Assembly (NCBI RefSeq): GCF_003417465.1
Contig: NZ_QVMV01000020.1
Coordinates: 48,098-112,097, forward strand
Source of the DNA: Wenzhouxiangella sp. 15190
GTDB lineage: Bacteria > Pseudomonadota > Gammaproteobacteria > Xanthomonadales > Wenzhouxiangellaceae
Length of the DNA stretch: 64,000 nucleotides
Direction: 5' to 3'
Shown: positions 27,893 through 37,564 of the stretch, in pieces
Numbering within the stretch: the first letter of the stretch is position 1
Layout of the letters: each line of letters begins with the position of its first letter
Program-made: the position numbers and the translations under genes
The notes under the pieces: generated by a model
Database searches by the model: none
Told to the model about the DNA's origin: nothing
The model's input: the letters and a program-made list of their open reading frames with translations, nothing else

Positions 27893-28810
27893 ATGAGAGT
27901 CGTTTTTGCCGGCACGCCGGATTTTGCGGTGCCGGCGTTGCGGGCGCTGATCGACAGCGCGGTCTGGCGTCCGGTGGCGGTCCTGACCCAGCCCGACCGG
28001 GGCGTGGGCCGTGGTCGCAAGCGACGCTTCGGCCCGGTCAAGCGTTTGGCCGTGGATGCCGGTATCGACGTGCTGCAGCCGGCCTCACTCAAGCATCCTG
28101 ATGCCCGGGCCGCCCTGGCGGATTGCCGGCCCGACCTGCTCGTTACCGCCGCTTATGGCCTGATCCTGCCGCGCGCCGTTCTCGACATGCCGGCGCTGGG
28201 CTGCTGGAACCTGCACGCCTCCCTGCTGCCGCGCTGGCGCGGCGCCAGCCCCATCAACCAGGCCATCCTGGCAGGCGATGCCGAGACCGGGATTTCCCTG
28301 ATGCAGATGGCCGCCGGTCTCGATACCGGACCGGTCATCCTGCAGCGTTCCACGCCGATCGGTGCCGAAGAGACGGCCGGCGAGCTGCACGACCGCCTGG
28401 CCGATCTGGCCGGCGAGGTGCTCGTCGATGCCCTGGTTCGGCTCGACCGCGGCACGCTCCCGGCGGCGAGCGCACAGGACGAGGCCCTGGCCACGTACGC
28501 CCCCTTGATCGACAAGAACGATGCCCGCCTGGACTGGTCGCGCCCGGCCGATGAACTGTCCAGGATGGTCCGTGCCTACCATCCCTGGCCGGTGGCCTTC
28601 GGCGAAATCGAGGGCGAGACCTGGCGCATTCACCGTGCCCGTGCCGGAGCGGGGCGGGCCGAACCCGGCGAACTGGTGACGAATCGCGGCCCCGACGTGG
28701 TGGCGGTGGGTTGTGGTGAAGGCGTGCTCGAGATTCTCGAGCTCCAGGGTCCGGGGCGCAAACCGGTGAGCGCACGCGACTGGTTCAACGCGCGGCGCGG
28801 CAAGCAATGA
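27893..28810 (+). CDS. fmt: Methionyl-tRNA formyltransferase
   Basis: Formylates initiator Met-tRNA. RVVFAGTPDFAVPAL begins the catalytic domain; LNLHASLLPRWRGASPI-type sequence (here NLHASLLPRWRGASPINQA) contains the folate/catalytic region; a C-terminal OB-like domain follows. The ATG at 27893 is used; an upstream ATG at 27875 would add six residues outside the family pattern. 305 residues. Confidence 0.98.
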   Translation: MRVVFAGTPDFAVPALRALIDSAVWRPVAVLTQPDRGVGRGRKRRFGPVKRLAVDAGIDVLQPASLKHPDARAALADCRPDLLVTAAYGLILPRAVLDMPALGCWNLHASLLPRWRGASPINQAILAGDAETGISLMQMAAGLDTGPVILQRSTPIGAEETAGELHDRLADLAGEVLVDALVRLDRGTLPAASAQDEALATYAPLIDKNDARLDWSRPADELSRMVRAYHPWPVAFGEIEGETWRIHRARAGAGRAEPGELVTNRGPDVVAVGCGEGVLEILELQGPGRKPVSARDWFNARRGKQ

Positions 28811-28833
28811 TCGGGTAAACGAGCGGTGGCCCC

Positions 28834-30159
28834 ATGAAACACGACGGCTCGGAGTCCCGACAGGTGGCCGCGCAGGCGGTCATGGCCGTGCTCGACGGCG
28901 GCCGTGCGCTCGACACGGCCCTGACCAGCCTGCTCGAGCCGCTGAGTGACGCGCGCGATCGTGCACTCGCCCGGCGCCTGAGCCACGGCGTGCTGCGCGA
29001 CTGGCCGGCGCTTGACTGGTTGATCGGGCAACTCGTGGAAAAGCCCCTGAAGGGCCGCAATCGCAGCCTGCACTTTCTGCTCGCCGTGGCCCTGCACGAG
29101 TTGCGCGATGGGCGCGAGCCCGACCATGCCGTGGTGCATGCGGCCGTGGCGGCGGCCCGGACCTTGCGCGGGCAGCGCCTGACCGGGCTGGTCAACGGCG
29201 TGCTCAGGAACTTCGGCCGACGGCGTGACGCCCTGCTGGCCGAACTGCCCGACACGCCCGTTGTTCGTTTCGGCTATCCCGGCTGGCTGGTGCGCGTGAT
29301 CGAGCACGACCATGGCGCCGGGGCGCCGGATATCCTGACCGCCGGCAATGCGCCGCCGCCGCTGTGGCTGCGCGTCAACCGGCGCCGCATTGCTCGCGAC
29401 GATTACCGTGACAGGCTGGTCCGCGAGGGGATCGAGGCAGACAGCCCCGACGGCTTTCACGACGCCTTGGTATTGGCCGAACGCATGGCGATCAGTCATC
29501 TGCCGGGATTCGAAGACGGGCTGGTGTCCATCCAGGACGGTGCGGCGCAACGGGTGGCCGACGATCTCGACTTGAGCGATGGACAGCGGGTACTCGATGC
29601 CTGTGCCGCGCCGGGCGGCAAGACGGCGCACATTCTCGAACGGGCCGATGTCGAACTGACCGCGCTGGACATCGATGGCGAACGCCTGGCCCGCGTCGGC
29701 AGCGGCCTCGAGCGGCTCGGGCTGCAGGCCCGCCTGGTCGAAGGCGACGCCGCGCGGCCGGAGGACTGGTGGGACGGGCGGCGCTTCGATCGCATCCTGG
29801 TCGATGCACCCTGCTCGGGCACCGGCGTCATACGGCGCCATCCCGACATCCGCTGGCTGCGCCGCAGCGAGGATATCGACCGGTTGGCCGAAACCCAGCG
29901 TGCCATCCTCGATGCCCTGTGGCCGCTGCTCGAGCCGGACGGTATCCTTGTCTACGCGACCTGTTCGATCCTGAGGGTCGAAAACGACGAACAGGCCCGC
30001 GCCTTTCTGGAGCGCCATGCTGATGCCCGCGAGATCGACAACGACGACAAGCCCGGTTGGCCCGCCCGGCCGGGCCGCCAGATTCTGCCTGGCGAGCATG
30101 GCTGCGATGGTTTTTATTACTTTGCCGCTCGCAGGCTGCCGCAGCGAGGAGGAGACTGA
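28834..30159 (+). CDS. rsmB: 16S rRNA (cytosine967-C5)-methyltransferase
   Basis: An N-terminal NusB-like RNA-binding domain (about residues 1-135) precedes a SAM methyltransferase domain: DACAAPGGKTAHILE binds SAM, DAPCSGTGVIRRHPDIRW holds the Asp and a conserved Cys, and YATCSILRVEN contains the catalytic Cys. 441 residues. Its 3' end overlaps the DUF4390 gene by 62 bp. Confidence 0.97.
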   Translation: MKHDGSESRQVAAQAVMAVLDGGRALDTALTSLLEPLSDARDRALARRLSHGVLRDWPALDWLIGQLVEKPLKGRNRSLHFLLAVALHELRDGREPDHAVVHAAVAAARTLRGQRLTGLVNGVLRNFGRRRDALLAELPDTPVVRFGYPGWLVRVIEHDHGAGAPDILTAGNAPPPLWLRVNRRRIARDDYRDRLVREGIEADSPDGFHDALVLAERMAISHLPGFEDGLVSIQDGAAQRVADDLDLSDGQRVLDACAAPGGKTAHILERADVELTALDIDGERLARVGSGLERLGLQARLVEGDAARPEDWWDGRRFDRILVDAPCSGTGVIRRHPDIRWLRRSEDIDRLAETQRAILDALWPLLEPDGILVYATCSILRVENDEQARAFLERHADAREIDNDDKPGWPARPGRQILPGEHGCDGFYYFAARRLPQRGGD

Positions 30160-30676
30160 CTGGCATGTCGACTTCATCGAGCCGCGGCTGATTCGGACCG
30201 AGGAGGGGCTGGAGGTCGTCGCCGGTGTCGATCTCGATCCCAGTCCGGCCATGCTCGAAGCGCTCGAGCGGGGCGTGAGCATCACTTTCCTGGTCGCGCT
30301 GCGCGCTTCATCGGGCGAAATCTGGCTCCCGGGCCTGGACGAACGGCGTCGCCACCGATTCCGCATCAGCTACCTGCCCCTGAGTCGGCACTACCAGCTC
30401 GATGACCTGCACAATGCCACGCGTGCGACATACCCGAGGCTGAACATGCTCATCCAGGCACTGCGTGAGCCGCGCTCCTGGAGCATCCCGCTGGCACCGG
30501 ACGAGACGGCGTCGCTGGTGCGTGCCCGCATCCGGCTCGACCGTACGCGTCTGCCCTCGCCGATGCGCCTGCCGACCTGGTTCGAAGCACAATGGCATCT
30601 CGACAGCGACTGGCTGCGGCTGACGCCGCCCGATGATCCATCCGACCATGCCGTGGGGGAAGCGAATGATCGGTAG
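30098..30676 (+). CDS. DUF4390 lipoprotein
   Basis: About 192 residues with a lipobox-like start (FITLPLAGCRSEEE), so probably a lipoprotein. The body matches the DUF4390 family, found between rsmB and ntrY in many gammaproteobacteria; function unknown. The chosen start at 30098 lies inside rsmB. It overlaps ntrY at its end by 11 bp. Confidence 0.78.
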   Translation: MAAMVFITLPLAGCRSEEETDWHVDFIEPRLIRTEEGLEVVAGVDLDPSPAMLEALERGVSITFLVALRASSGEIWLPGLDERRRHRFRISYLPLSRHYQLDDLHNATRATYPRLNMLIQALREPRSWSIPLAPDETASLVRARIRLDRTRLPSPMRLPTWFEAQWHLDSDWLRLTPPDDPSDHAVGEANDR

Positions 30677-32801
30677 GCGCGGTCGATTGCGCATCCTGCG
30701 TGCGATTCCCATTGCCGCCGTCCTGGTGCTGCTGCTTTCGGCGCTGTACCTGGTCTCGACGGTCGAGCAGGAAGCCACGCAGCTGGGCAGGCTGGCCCAG
30801 TGGATCTTTGCCCTGACCGGTGTGGCGGTGCTGGTGCTGCTCGGTGTGATCGTCGGCCGGGCCGTGCGACTGTTCGGCCGGCTCAGGGCCGAAGCGCCCG
30901 GTGCGCGCCTCACCGCCCGTCTGGTGGCGGTTTTCGTCGCACTGACCCTGCTCCCCGTCGTCATTCTCTACCTGTTTGCCATCCAGTTTCTCAGCGACAC
31001 GATCGACGGCTGGATGGATACCCGCGCCGAGCAGGCCCTGGCCGATTCGATCGAGTTGGGGCAATTGTTTCTGGACCTGCGTACCCGGGACGTGCGCGAC
31101 GAGATCGGCCGCCTGGCCGAGCAGCTCGATACCGGCGACGAAGACCGGATGTTCCGCCAGCTCCTGCGCCATGTCTCCAGTGCCGGCCCCACCGACCTGT
31201 CGGTGGTCGACGCCTCGGGCTCATCGACCGTCAGCGCCAGTATCGATCCGGGAAGGATCCTGTCCGAGCGACCCGGGGATTTCGCACTCAGCCAGGCGCT
31301 CGAGGATGAAGAGTACGCTGCTGCCGAGCCGGCCGAGGACGGTATCCGCATCCGGGTGCTGCACAGCCTGGGCAACCGCACACTCGGAGGCGATACGCTC
31401 CTGTTGCAGGCAATCTATCCGCTTCCCGAGGAATTCAGTGAACTCGCCGGGCGAATCGAGAGCGCCTATCACCGTTACCAGAACGTCGCCTACCTGCGTG
31501 CGAGGCTGCAGCAGAGCCTGATCCTGATTCTTTCACTGGTCCTCCTGCTGACCGTCCTGCTGGCCATGCTGCTGGCCTTCAATGCCGCCCGCAGACTCAC
31601 CCAGCCGATTCGCGAGCTCGCCCAGGCCACCGAAGAGCTGGCCGCCGGCCGCTTTCCAGGCGATCTCGAGGTCACCACGCGCGACGAGCTGGGTTTCCTC
31701 GTGCAATCGTTCAACACCATGACGCACGAGCTGGCCAGCAGCCGCCAGCAGCTCGAGGCCCAGCGGCGCTATCTCGAAATCGTGCTGGGACGGCTTTCGG
31801 CCGGTGTGCTGGCCATCGACGAAGATGACCGGATCAGTGCTTTCAATGATTCGGCCTCGCGTATTCTCGGGCTCGATCCCGAAATCGACAGCCGGCTCAC
31901 TCTGTCCGAACTCGCCGAGCGCCACCCGCATCTGGCCCCGCTGGTCGATCTGATCGTCGACCGGCACGCCGCGCCCGGCGCGGACTGGCGCCAGGAAATC
32001 AAGCTGGGCTCGGCCGAGCAGCCGCTGGTGCTCGTCTGTCGCGGATCCGACCTGCCGGCCGAGACCGGTGGGCATGTGGTGGTTTTCGACGACGTCACCG
32101 TGCTCGACCAGGCGCAGCGCGAAGCCGCCTGGGCGGAGGTTGCCCGGCGCCTGGCACACGAGGTCAAGAATCCGCTAACGCCCATTCAGCTGGCAGCCGA
32201 GCGCCTGGCCTGGAAACTCGAGCCGGTGCTGGAAGACGAGCAGCGCCAGCTGCTCTCGCGCGCCACCCAGACCATCCGCACGCAGGTCGACGCCTTGCGC
32301 CGACTGGTGGACAACTTCGGCGACTATGCCCGTCCGGCCCGGCTCAAGCTCGAGCAGGTCGACCCGCTCCGGATCGTCAAGGAGGTCGTTGACCTGTATG
32401 CCAGCGGTGACGTCCCGATTCAGTTCGAACTGATTTCGCCCGAGGAGCCGCTGACATTGACGGCCGATCCCGGCCAGTTCCGCCAGTTGCTGATCAACCT
32501 GGTGAGAAACGCGCAGGAGGCCCATCCCGACGGTCAGCCCCGGATCCGGATCGCGCTGGAGGGCTTGATCCGGAATGGCCAGCAAGGTGTCGAGGTGGTC
32601 CTTCGTGACGACGGGCCGGGGTTCTCCGAGGAAGTTCTCTCGCGCATTTTCGAGCCGTATGTCACCACCAAGCCACGCGGCTCGGGCCTGGGCCTGGCGA
32701 TCGTGAGGCGCATCGTGGAGGATCACGGCGGCGTCATTTCCGTGGACAATGTCGAACAACACAGGGGCGCCGAGGTGCGAATCTGGCTCCCGGCCGGTTG
32801 A
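30666..32801 (+). CDS. ntrY: Membrane sensor histidine kinase NtrY
   Basis: Sensor for the NtrYX pair. Two or three N-terminal membrane helices (first about residues 8-30, then near 44-90), a large periplasmic-type region, another helix near 290-310, HAMP (ARRLTQPIRELAQATEELA), PAS, then HisKA with the phospho-His in RRLAHEVKNPLTPIQLAAERL, and HATPase motifs DDGPGFS and GSGLGLAIVRRI. The ATG at 30666 follows GGGGGAAG. Precedes ntrX by 54 bp. Confidence 0.93.
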   Translation: MIGRRGRLRILRAIPIAAVLVLLLSALYLVSTVEQEATQLGRLAQWIFALTGVAVLVLLGVIVGRAVRLFGRLRAEAPGARLTARLVAVFVALTLLPVVILYLFAIQFLSDTIDGWMDTRAEQALADSIELGQLFLDLRTRDVRDEIGRLAEQLDTGDEDRMFRQLLRHVSSAGPTDLSVVDASGSSTVSASIDPGRILSERPGDFALSQALEDEEYAAAEPAEDGIRIRVLHSLGNRTLGGDTLLLQAIYPLPEEFSELAGRIESAYHRYQNVAYLRARLQQSLILILSLVLLLTVLLAMLLAFNAARRLTQPIRELAQATEELAAGRFPGDLEVTTRDELGFLVQSFNTMTHELASSRQQLEAQRRYLEIVLGRLSAGVLAIDEDDRISAFNDSASRILGLDPEIDSRLTLSELAERHPHLAPLVDLIVDRHAAPGADWRQEIKLGSAEQPLVLVCRGSDLPAETGGHVVVFDDVTVLDQAQREAAWAEVARRLAHEVKNPLTPIQLAAERLAWKLEPVLEDEQRQLLSRATQTIRTQVDALRRLVDNFGDYARPARLKLEQVDPLRIVKEVVDLYASGDVPIQFELISPEEPLTLTADPGQFRQLLINLVRNAQEAHPDGQPRIRIALEGLIRNGQQGVEVVLRDDGPGFSEEVLSRIFEPYVTTKPRGSGLGLAIVRRIVEDHGGVISVDNVEQHRGAEVRIWLPAG

Positions 32802-32855
32802 CCCGACTCCCTGTGGGGTATCCTCTCGGTCCCGAATCGGTGCGAAAATGAAGCA

Positions 32856-34205
32856 ATGAGCAGCGCACGCATCCTGATCGTCGACGATGAGCCCGATATC
32901 CGCGAGATGATCGGCGAGATCCTCCGCGACGAGGGCCACGAGACCGAACTTGCCGGCAATGCCGCCGAAGCGCGCGCGCGCCTGCGCGAGTCGGCTCCCG
33001 ACCTGATCCTGCTCGATGTGTGGATGCCCGACACCGACGGCATCAGCCTGTTGCGCGAGTGGCGCGACGCCGGTGTACTGAGATGCCCGGTGGTCATGAT
33101 TTCCGGCCATGGTTCGGTGGAAACGGCCGTGGAGGCCACGCGCCTGGGGGCCTTCGATTTCGTCGAAAAACCGGTTTCGATGGCGCGGCTGATGGTCACC
33201 ATCGAAAACGCGCTCGAGGCCGGTCGGCTCAAGCGCGAAAACGAGGGTCTCAAGCGAAGCCAGCCGACGGTGCTCGAACCGCTGGGCCGCTCGGCGGTCG
33301 TGCAGCAATTGCGCCAGCGTCTCGAGCGTGTGGCCCAGCACGACGCGCCGGTGCTGATCGCCGGAGAGCCCGGCGTGGGCAAGCAGGAAGCCGCGCGCTG
33401 GATTCACGCCCATTCGGCGCGCAGCGAAGGGCCTTTCGTCAGCGCGGCCACGCGCCTCGACGGCGCTTCGTTCAGGACCCTGCTGATGGGCGAGCGAAGC
33501 GGCGAGGGCCTGCTTTCGGAAGCGCAGGGCGGCGTGCTGTTCATCGACGATGTCTCGCGCCTCGACCGCGGTGCGCAGACGGTCTTGCTGAAGGTGCTCG
33601 AGTCGGGTCGTGTCGACCCCGACCAGGCCGACAGCAGCGAACTCGACCTGCGTGTGATTGCTGGTACCGGCCAGCCGTTGGAAAAACTCGTGCGCGAGGG
33701 TCGCTTCGACGAGTCCCTGTTCTACCAGCTCAACGTACTGCCGCTGGAGATTCCGCCCCTGCGCGAGCGCCAGGAAGACGTGCCCGACCTGATCCGTTTC
33801 TACGCGGAGTTCTACCCCGGTCGCGATGGCACGCCCTACCGGCATTTCCCGGTGGCGGTCCAGAATCGGCTGCGCCAGTACCACTGGCCCGGCAACCTGC
33901 GCGAACTGCGTAACCTGGTGCAGCGCCTGCTCATCCTGGGCGGGGGCGAAGAGGTGACGGTGGCCGAGGTCGAGGAGGCCATGGCCCAGTCCGATACCGG
34001 CGAGACGGTCGGTGACCGCAAGACACCGGCGTTGTTCAACCTGCCGTTGCGAGAGGCGCGCGAGGAATTCGAACGCCAGTACCTGACGTTCAAACTGCAG
34101 TCGGTGGAGGGCAGCGTGGGCAAGTTGGCCGAAAGCGTCGAGATGGAACGCACCCACCTCTACCGCAAGCTCAAGCAACTGGGTATCGATCCCAAACAGT
34201 TCTAG
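32856..34205 (+). CDS. ntrX: Response regulator NtrX, sigma-54-activator type without GAFTGA
   Basis: Receiver domain with the phospho-acceptor Asp54 (LILLDVWMPD), an AAA+ domain with Walker A GEPGVGKQ (170-177) and Walker B LFIDD (228-232), and a Fis-type helix-turn-helix at the end (MERTHLYRKLKQLG). The loop that should read GAFTGA is replaced by LLMGERSGEGLL near residues 208-219, so it is unlikely to activate sigma-54 polymerase directly and may act as a repressor or with sigma-70. 449 residues. Confidence 0.93.
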   Translation: MSSARILIVDDEPDIREMIGEILRDEGHETELAGNAAEARARLRESAPDLILLDVWMPDTDGISLLREWRDAGVLRCPVVMISGHGSVETAVEATRLGAFDFVEKPVSMARLMVTIENALEAGRLKRENEGLKRSQPTVLEPLGRSAVVQQLRQRLERVAQHDAPVLIAGEPGVGKQEAARWIHAHSARSEGPFVSAATRLDGASFRTLLMGERSGEGLLSEAQGGVLFIDDVSRLDRGAQTVLLKVLESGRVDPDQADSSELDLRVIAGTGQPLEKLVREGRFDESLFYQLNVLPLEIPPLRERQEDVPDLIRFYAEFYPGRDGTPYRHFPVAVQNRLRQYHWPGNLRELRNLVQRLLILGGGEEVTVAEVEEAMAQSDTGETVGDRKTPALFNLPLREAREEFERQYLTFKLQSVEGSVGKLAESVEMERTHLYRKLKQLGIDPKQF

Positions 34206-34218
34206 AACGAGGCGAGCC

Positions 34219-35595
34219 ATGCAGATCATCATTCTCGGCGCTGGGCAGGTTGGAACCGGCATGGCGCGCAGCCTGTCGGCCGAGAACTTCGACATCACCG
34301 TGGTCGACATGGACAGCGAGCGATTGCGCGAGCTGCAGGAAAAGCTCGACATCCGTACCGTGCTCGGCCACGCATCCCATCCGGAGACGCTGATTCGCGC
34401 GGGTATCGAGGATGCCGACCTGCTGATCGCCCTGACCAACTCCGACGAGACCAACATGGTCGCCTGCCAGGTTGCCTACTCGCTGTTCAATACGCCGACC
34501 AAGGTGGCCCGGGTGCGGGCCGCCGACTACCTGGCGCATCCGGAACTGTTCAAGCGGGAGAGCACGCCCATCGACGTGCTCATCAGTCCCGAGGGCCTGG
34601 TTACGGATCATATCCAGCGATTGATCGAGTACCCGGGCGCCCTGCAGGTGCTCGATTTTGCCGATGGTCGCGCCCAGCTCGTCGGCACCCGTGCCTTCCA
34701 CGACGGGCCGCTGGTCGGTCACGAATTGCGCGCGCTTCGCCAAAAGCTGCCCAGCGATGTCGACGCGCGGGTGGCCGCGATATTCCGCAACGACGAACCG
34801 ATCATCCCCGAGGGCGATACCGTCATCGAGGTCGACGACACGGTTTTCTTCCTGGCCGCCCGCGACGACATTCCGGTGGTGATGCGCGAACTGCGGCGAA
34901 TGACCGAACCGGGGCACCGCATCCTGCTTGCCGGCGGCGGGAACATCGGCGCCAGCCTGGCGCGCCGGCTCGAACGCAGCCATCACGTCAAGCTGATCGA
35001 GCGCGATCCGGTCCGGGCCGAACGGATCGCCGAGGATCTCGACACCGCCATCGTGCTGGTCGGCGATTGCGCCGACGAGGACCTGTTGCACGAGGAGGGC
35101 ATCGACGAGACCGACGTCTACTGCGCCCTGACCAACGACGACGAGGCCAACATTCTTTCGTCCATGCTGGCCAAGCGCATGGGCGCCGACAAGGTCATTA
35201 CCCTGATCAACCGGCCGGCTTATGTCGACCTGGTCGAGTCCGACCGCATCGACGTGGCCGTCAGTCCGCAGCAGGTCACCATCGGTGCGCTGCTCACGCA
35301 TATCCGCAAGGGGCACATGGTTCGCGTGCACTCGCTCCGGCGGGGCGCGGCCGAGGCCATCGAGGCCGTCGCCCACGGAACGCCGGCGCAGTCGAAGGTC
35401 GTGGGCAAGCGCATCGAGGAAATCGACCTGCCCCCGGCGACGACCATCGGCGGCATCATCCGTGGCGACCAGGTGATCATCGCCCACCATGATGTGGTCA
35501 TCGAGACCGACGATCACGTCATCCTGTTCGTGGCCGATCAGCGATCCATCCGGCGCGTCGAGCGGCTGTTCGCCGTCGAAGCCATGTTCGTCTAG
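34219..35595 (+). CDS. trkA: Trk potassium uptake regulatory subunit TrkA
   Basis: Cytoplasmic NAD-binding regulator of the Trk channel: two Rossmann (RCK-N) domains starting IIILGAGQVGTGMA and ILLAGGGNIGASLA, each followed by a TrkA-C domain. 458 residues, normal length. It follows ntrX by 13 bp and precedes trkH by 9 bp. Potassium uptake goes with the ectoine genes in osmotic adaptation. Confidence 0.97.
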   Translation: MQIIILGAGQVGTGMARSLSAENFDITVVDMDSERLRELQEKLDIRTVLGHASHPETLIRAGIEDADLLIALTNSDETNMVACQVAYSLFNTPTKVARVRAADYLAHPELFKRESTPIDVLISPEGLVTDHIQRLIEYPGALQVLDFADGRAQLVGTRAFHDGPLVGHELRALRQKLPSDVDARVAAIFRNDEPIIPEGDTVIEVDDTVFFLAARDDIPVVMRELRRMTEPGHRILLAGGGNIGASLARRLERSHHVKLIERDPVRAERIAEDLDTAIVLVGDCADEDLLHEEGIDETDVYCALTNDDEANILSSMLAKRMGADKVITLINRPAYVDLVESDRIDVAVSPQQVTIGALLTHIRKGHMVRVHSLRRGAAEAIEAVAHGTPAQSKVVGKRIEEIDLPPATTIGGIIRGDQVIIAHHDVVIETDDHVILFVADQRSIRRVERLFAVEAMFV

Positions 35596-35604
35596 CGAGA
35601 GACA

Positions 35605-37059
35605 ATGAAGGTCAGCGCCTACGCACCGGTCCAGCGCATCGTCGGGGTTCTCCTGATCTTTCTCAGCCTCGGCTTTCTGCCGCCGATGCTGTTTGCATTG
35701 TTCTCCGATGACGGGACGCTGTCGGCATTTTCGATCAGCCTCTTCATCGTTGCCGCCGTCGGCGTGGCCCTGTACTTGCCCGTCCGGCAATCTCGCCGTG
35801 ATCTGCGTATTCGCGACGGATTCCTGGTCGTCGTGGCCTGCTGGGGAGCAGTGTGCCTGGCGGGCGCCGTTCCGTTCGTGCTGGCGATCGATGCTTCCGT
35901 TGCCGACGCGGTGTTCGAATCCACCTCCGGTATCACCACCACGGGCGCGACCGTCTTCACGGGGCTGGATGAGATGCCTACATCGATTCTGTGGTACCGC
36001 CAGCAATTGCAGTGGATGGGCGGGCTGGGCATCATCGTGCTGGCCGTGGCCATCCTGCCCATGCTGCGTATCGGCGGCATGCAGGTTTACAAGGCCGAGG
36101 TCACCGGGCCGGTCAAGGAGAGCCGGCTTACGCCCCGCATTGCCGAGACGGCCAAGGCGCTGTGGTTGATCTACATCGGCCTGACCGTTCTGTGCGCGGC
36201 GGCCTACTGGGCGGCGGGCATGTCGCTGTTCGACGCTGTCGGGCACAGTTTCTCAACCATTGCCACGGCCGGTTTCTCGACCCACGATGCTTCGATCGGT
36301 CATTTCGACAGTGCGTTGATCGATTGGCTGGTGGTCTTCTTCATTTTCGTTGCCAGCCTCAACTTCGGCCTGCATTATCTGGCCCTGCGTCGTGCCACGG
36401 CCCAGGTCTATCTTCGCGATCCGGAACTGAAGCTGTTCGTGTTGCTGCTGTTGATGATCTCGGTAGTGGCCACGCTGCTGTTGTGGCAGCAGGATGTGTA
36501 TGCGAGTTTCTGGGATTCACTGCGCCACGCGGTCTTTCAGTCTGTCTCCTATATGACCACCACCGGCTTCGCCACTGCCGAGGTCTATACCTGGCCAGGC
36601 ACGCTGCCGCTGTTGCTGTTGCTGATCAGTGCCTTCGGCGGCTGTGCCGGGGCGACCACGGGTGGCTTCAAGATCATCCGTGTATATTTGCTGACCAAGC
36701 AGGGCGTCCGTGAGCTCAAACGACTGGTCCACCCGCGCGCGGTCGTGCCGCTCAAGCTCGGCGGCCGCACACTGAATCAGGAAGTAGCCAACGCCGTGTG
36801 GGGCTTCGTGTCGCTCTACATTCTGTGCGTGGTGGTGTTGACCCTGGTCGTCTCCGGCATCGAGCGGGACCTGGTCACAGCCGTTTCCGTGGTCTTTTCA
36901 TCGATGAACAACCTCGGTCCGGCGCTGGGCCAGGCTGGATCCAATTACGGCGGCCTGGCCGACGCCACCAAGTGGCTGATGAGCTTCGCCATGCTGCTCG
37001 GCCGGCTGGAGATCTTCACCATCCTGGTGTTGTTGACGCCGGCCTACTGGAAGCACTGA
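35605..37059 (+). CDS. trkH: Trk potassium transporter subunit TrkH
   Basis: Potassium-translocating channel-like subunit, 484 residues with about ten membrane segments and four P-loops; visible selectivity-type segments are ESTSGITTTGATVF, SFSTIATAGFS, SYMTTTGFATAE and SMNNLGPALG. Last gene of the ntrYX-trkAH run. A heptad repeat begins four bases after its stop. Confidence 0.97.
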   Translation: MKVSAYAPVQRIVGVLLIFLSLGFLPPMLFALFSDDGTLSAFSISLFIVAAVGVALYLPVRQSRRDLRIRDGFLVVVACWGAVCLAGAVPFVLAIDASVADAVFESTSGITTTGATVFTGLDEMPTSILWYRQQLQWMGGLGIIVLAVAILPMLRIGGMQVYKAEVTGPVKESRLTPRIAETAKALWLIYIGLTVLCAAAYWAAGMSLFDAVGHSFSTIATAGFSTHDASIGHFDSALIDWLVVFFIFVASLNFGLHYLALRRATAQVYLRDPELKLFVLLLLMISVVATLLLWQQDVYASFWDSLRHAVFQSVSYMTTTGFATAEVYTWPGTLPLLLLLISAFGGCAGATTGGFKIIRVYLLTKQGVRELKRLVHPRAVVPLKLGGRTLNQEVANAVWGFVSLYILCVVVLTLVVSGIERDLVTAVSVVFSSMNNLGPALGQAGSNYGGLADATKWLMSFAMLLGRLEIFTILVLLTPAYWKH

Positions 37060-37063
37060 ATTG

Positions 37064-37240
37064 AGTGTGAAGTGTTCAGTGTGAAGTGTGAAGTGGCGGG
37101 CGTTAGACTGGTGGTTCATGTTTTGTATTTTGCGGCTTGCGGGTGGCGTGGTTCGTGTTAGGTGTTACGTGTTAGGTCTTAGCGTAAAGCCATCTCATTG
37201 ATTCTTAACACTTAACACTTCACACTTAATACTTCACACT
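37064..37240. repeat. Heptad-register repeat, copy A
   Basis: From 37064 to 37238 the sequence divides into 25 consecutive 7-nt units. Units 1-5 are AGTGTGA type, units 14-17 (37155-37182) are GTGTTAG type and units 21-25 (37204-37238) are CTTAACA/CTTCACA type, the reverse complement of the first arm. The three blocks start 91 and 140 bp apart, both multiples of seven. Copy B at 39676 shares the left arm exactly and much of the core. It fills the gap between trkH and the TPR gene. Confidence 0.9.
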
Positions 37241-37246
37241 ATCTCC

Positions 37247-37552
37247 ATGGATCCACAAGCAATCGAAAAACTCATCGACCAGGGCCGCGATACATACGAG
37301 TCCCGCCTGGCGGCCGGACAGGCGCGGCTGAAGGAAGGCGACCTGGCGTTGGCCATCGAACACCTGGAGATGGCCACTGGCCACCAGCCGGAACAGACCA
37401 CGGCCTGGCAGGAACTGGGCAAGGCGTTCAATGAATCGGGCCGCCACGAGGCGGCGCGGGGCGCCTGGGAAAAGGGTCTGGAGGTCGCCCGCGACAACGG
37501 TGACAAGCAGGCCGAGAAGGTCATGACCGTCTTCCTCAAACGGCTCGACTGA
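37247..37552 (+). CDS. Small TPR-type protein
   Basis: A 101-residue soluble protein made of two to three helical TPR-like units (RLKEGDLALAIEHLEMATGHQPEQ, then AWQELGKAFNESGRHEAARGAWEKGLE). Likely a protein-interaction module; partner unknown. The ATG lies 8 bases after a heptad repeat and has no visible Shine-Dalgarno site. It converges with lpxL. Confidence 0.8.
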   Translation: MDPQAIEKLIDQGRDTYESRLAAGQARLKEGDLALAIEHLEMATGHQPEQTTAWQELGKAFNESGRHEAARGAWEKGLEVARDNGDKQAEKVMTVFLKRLD

Positions 37553-37564
37553 GGCGGCGTCTTT

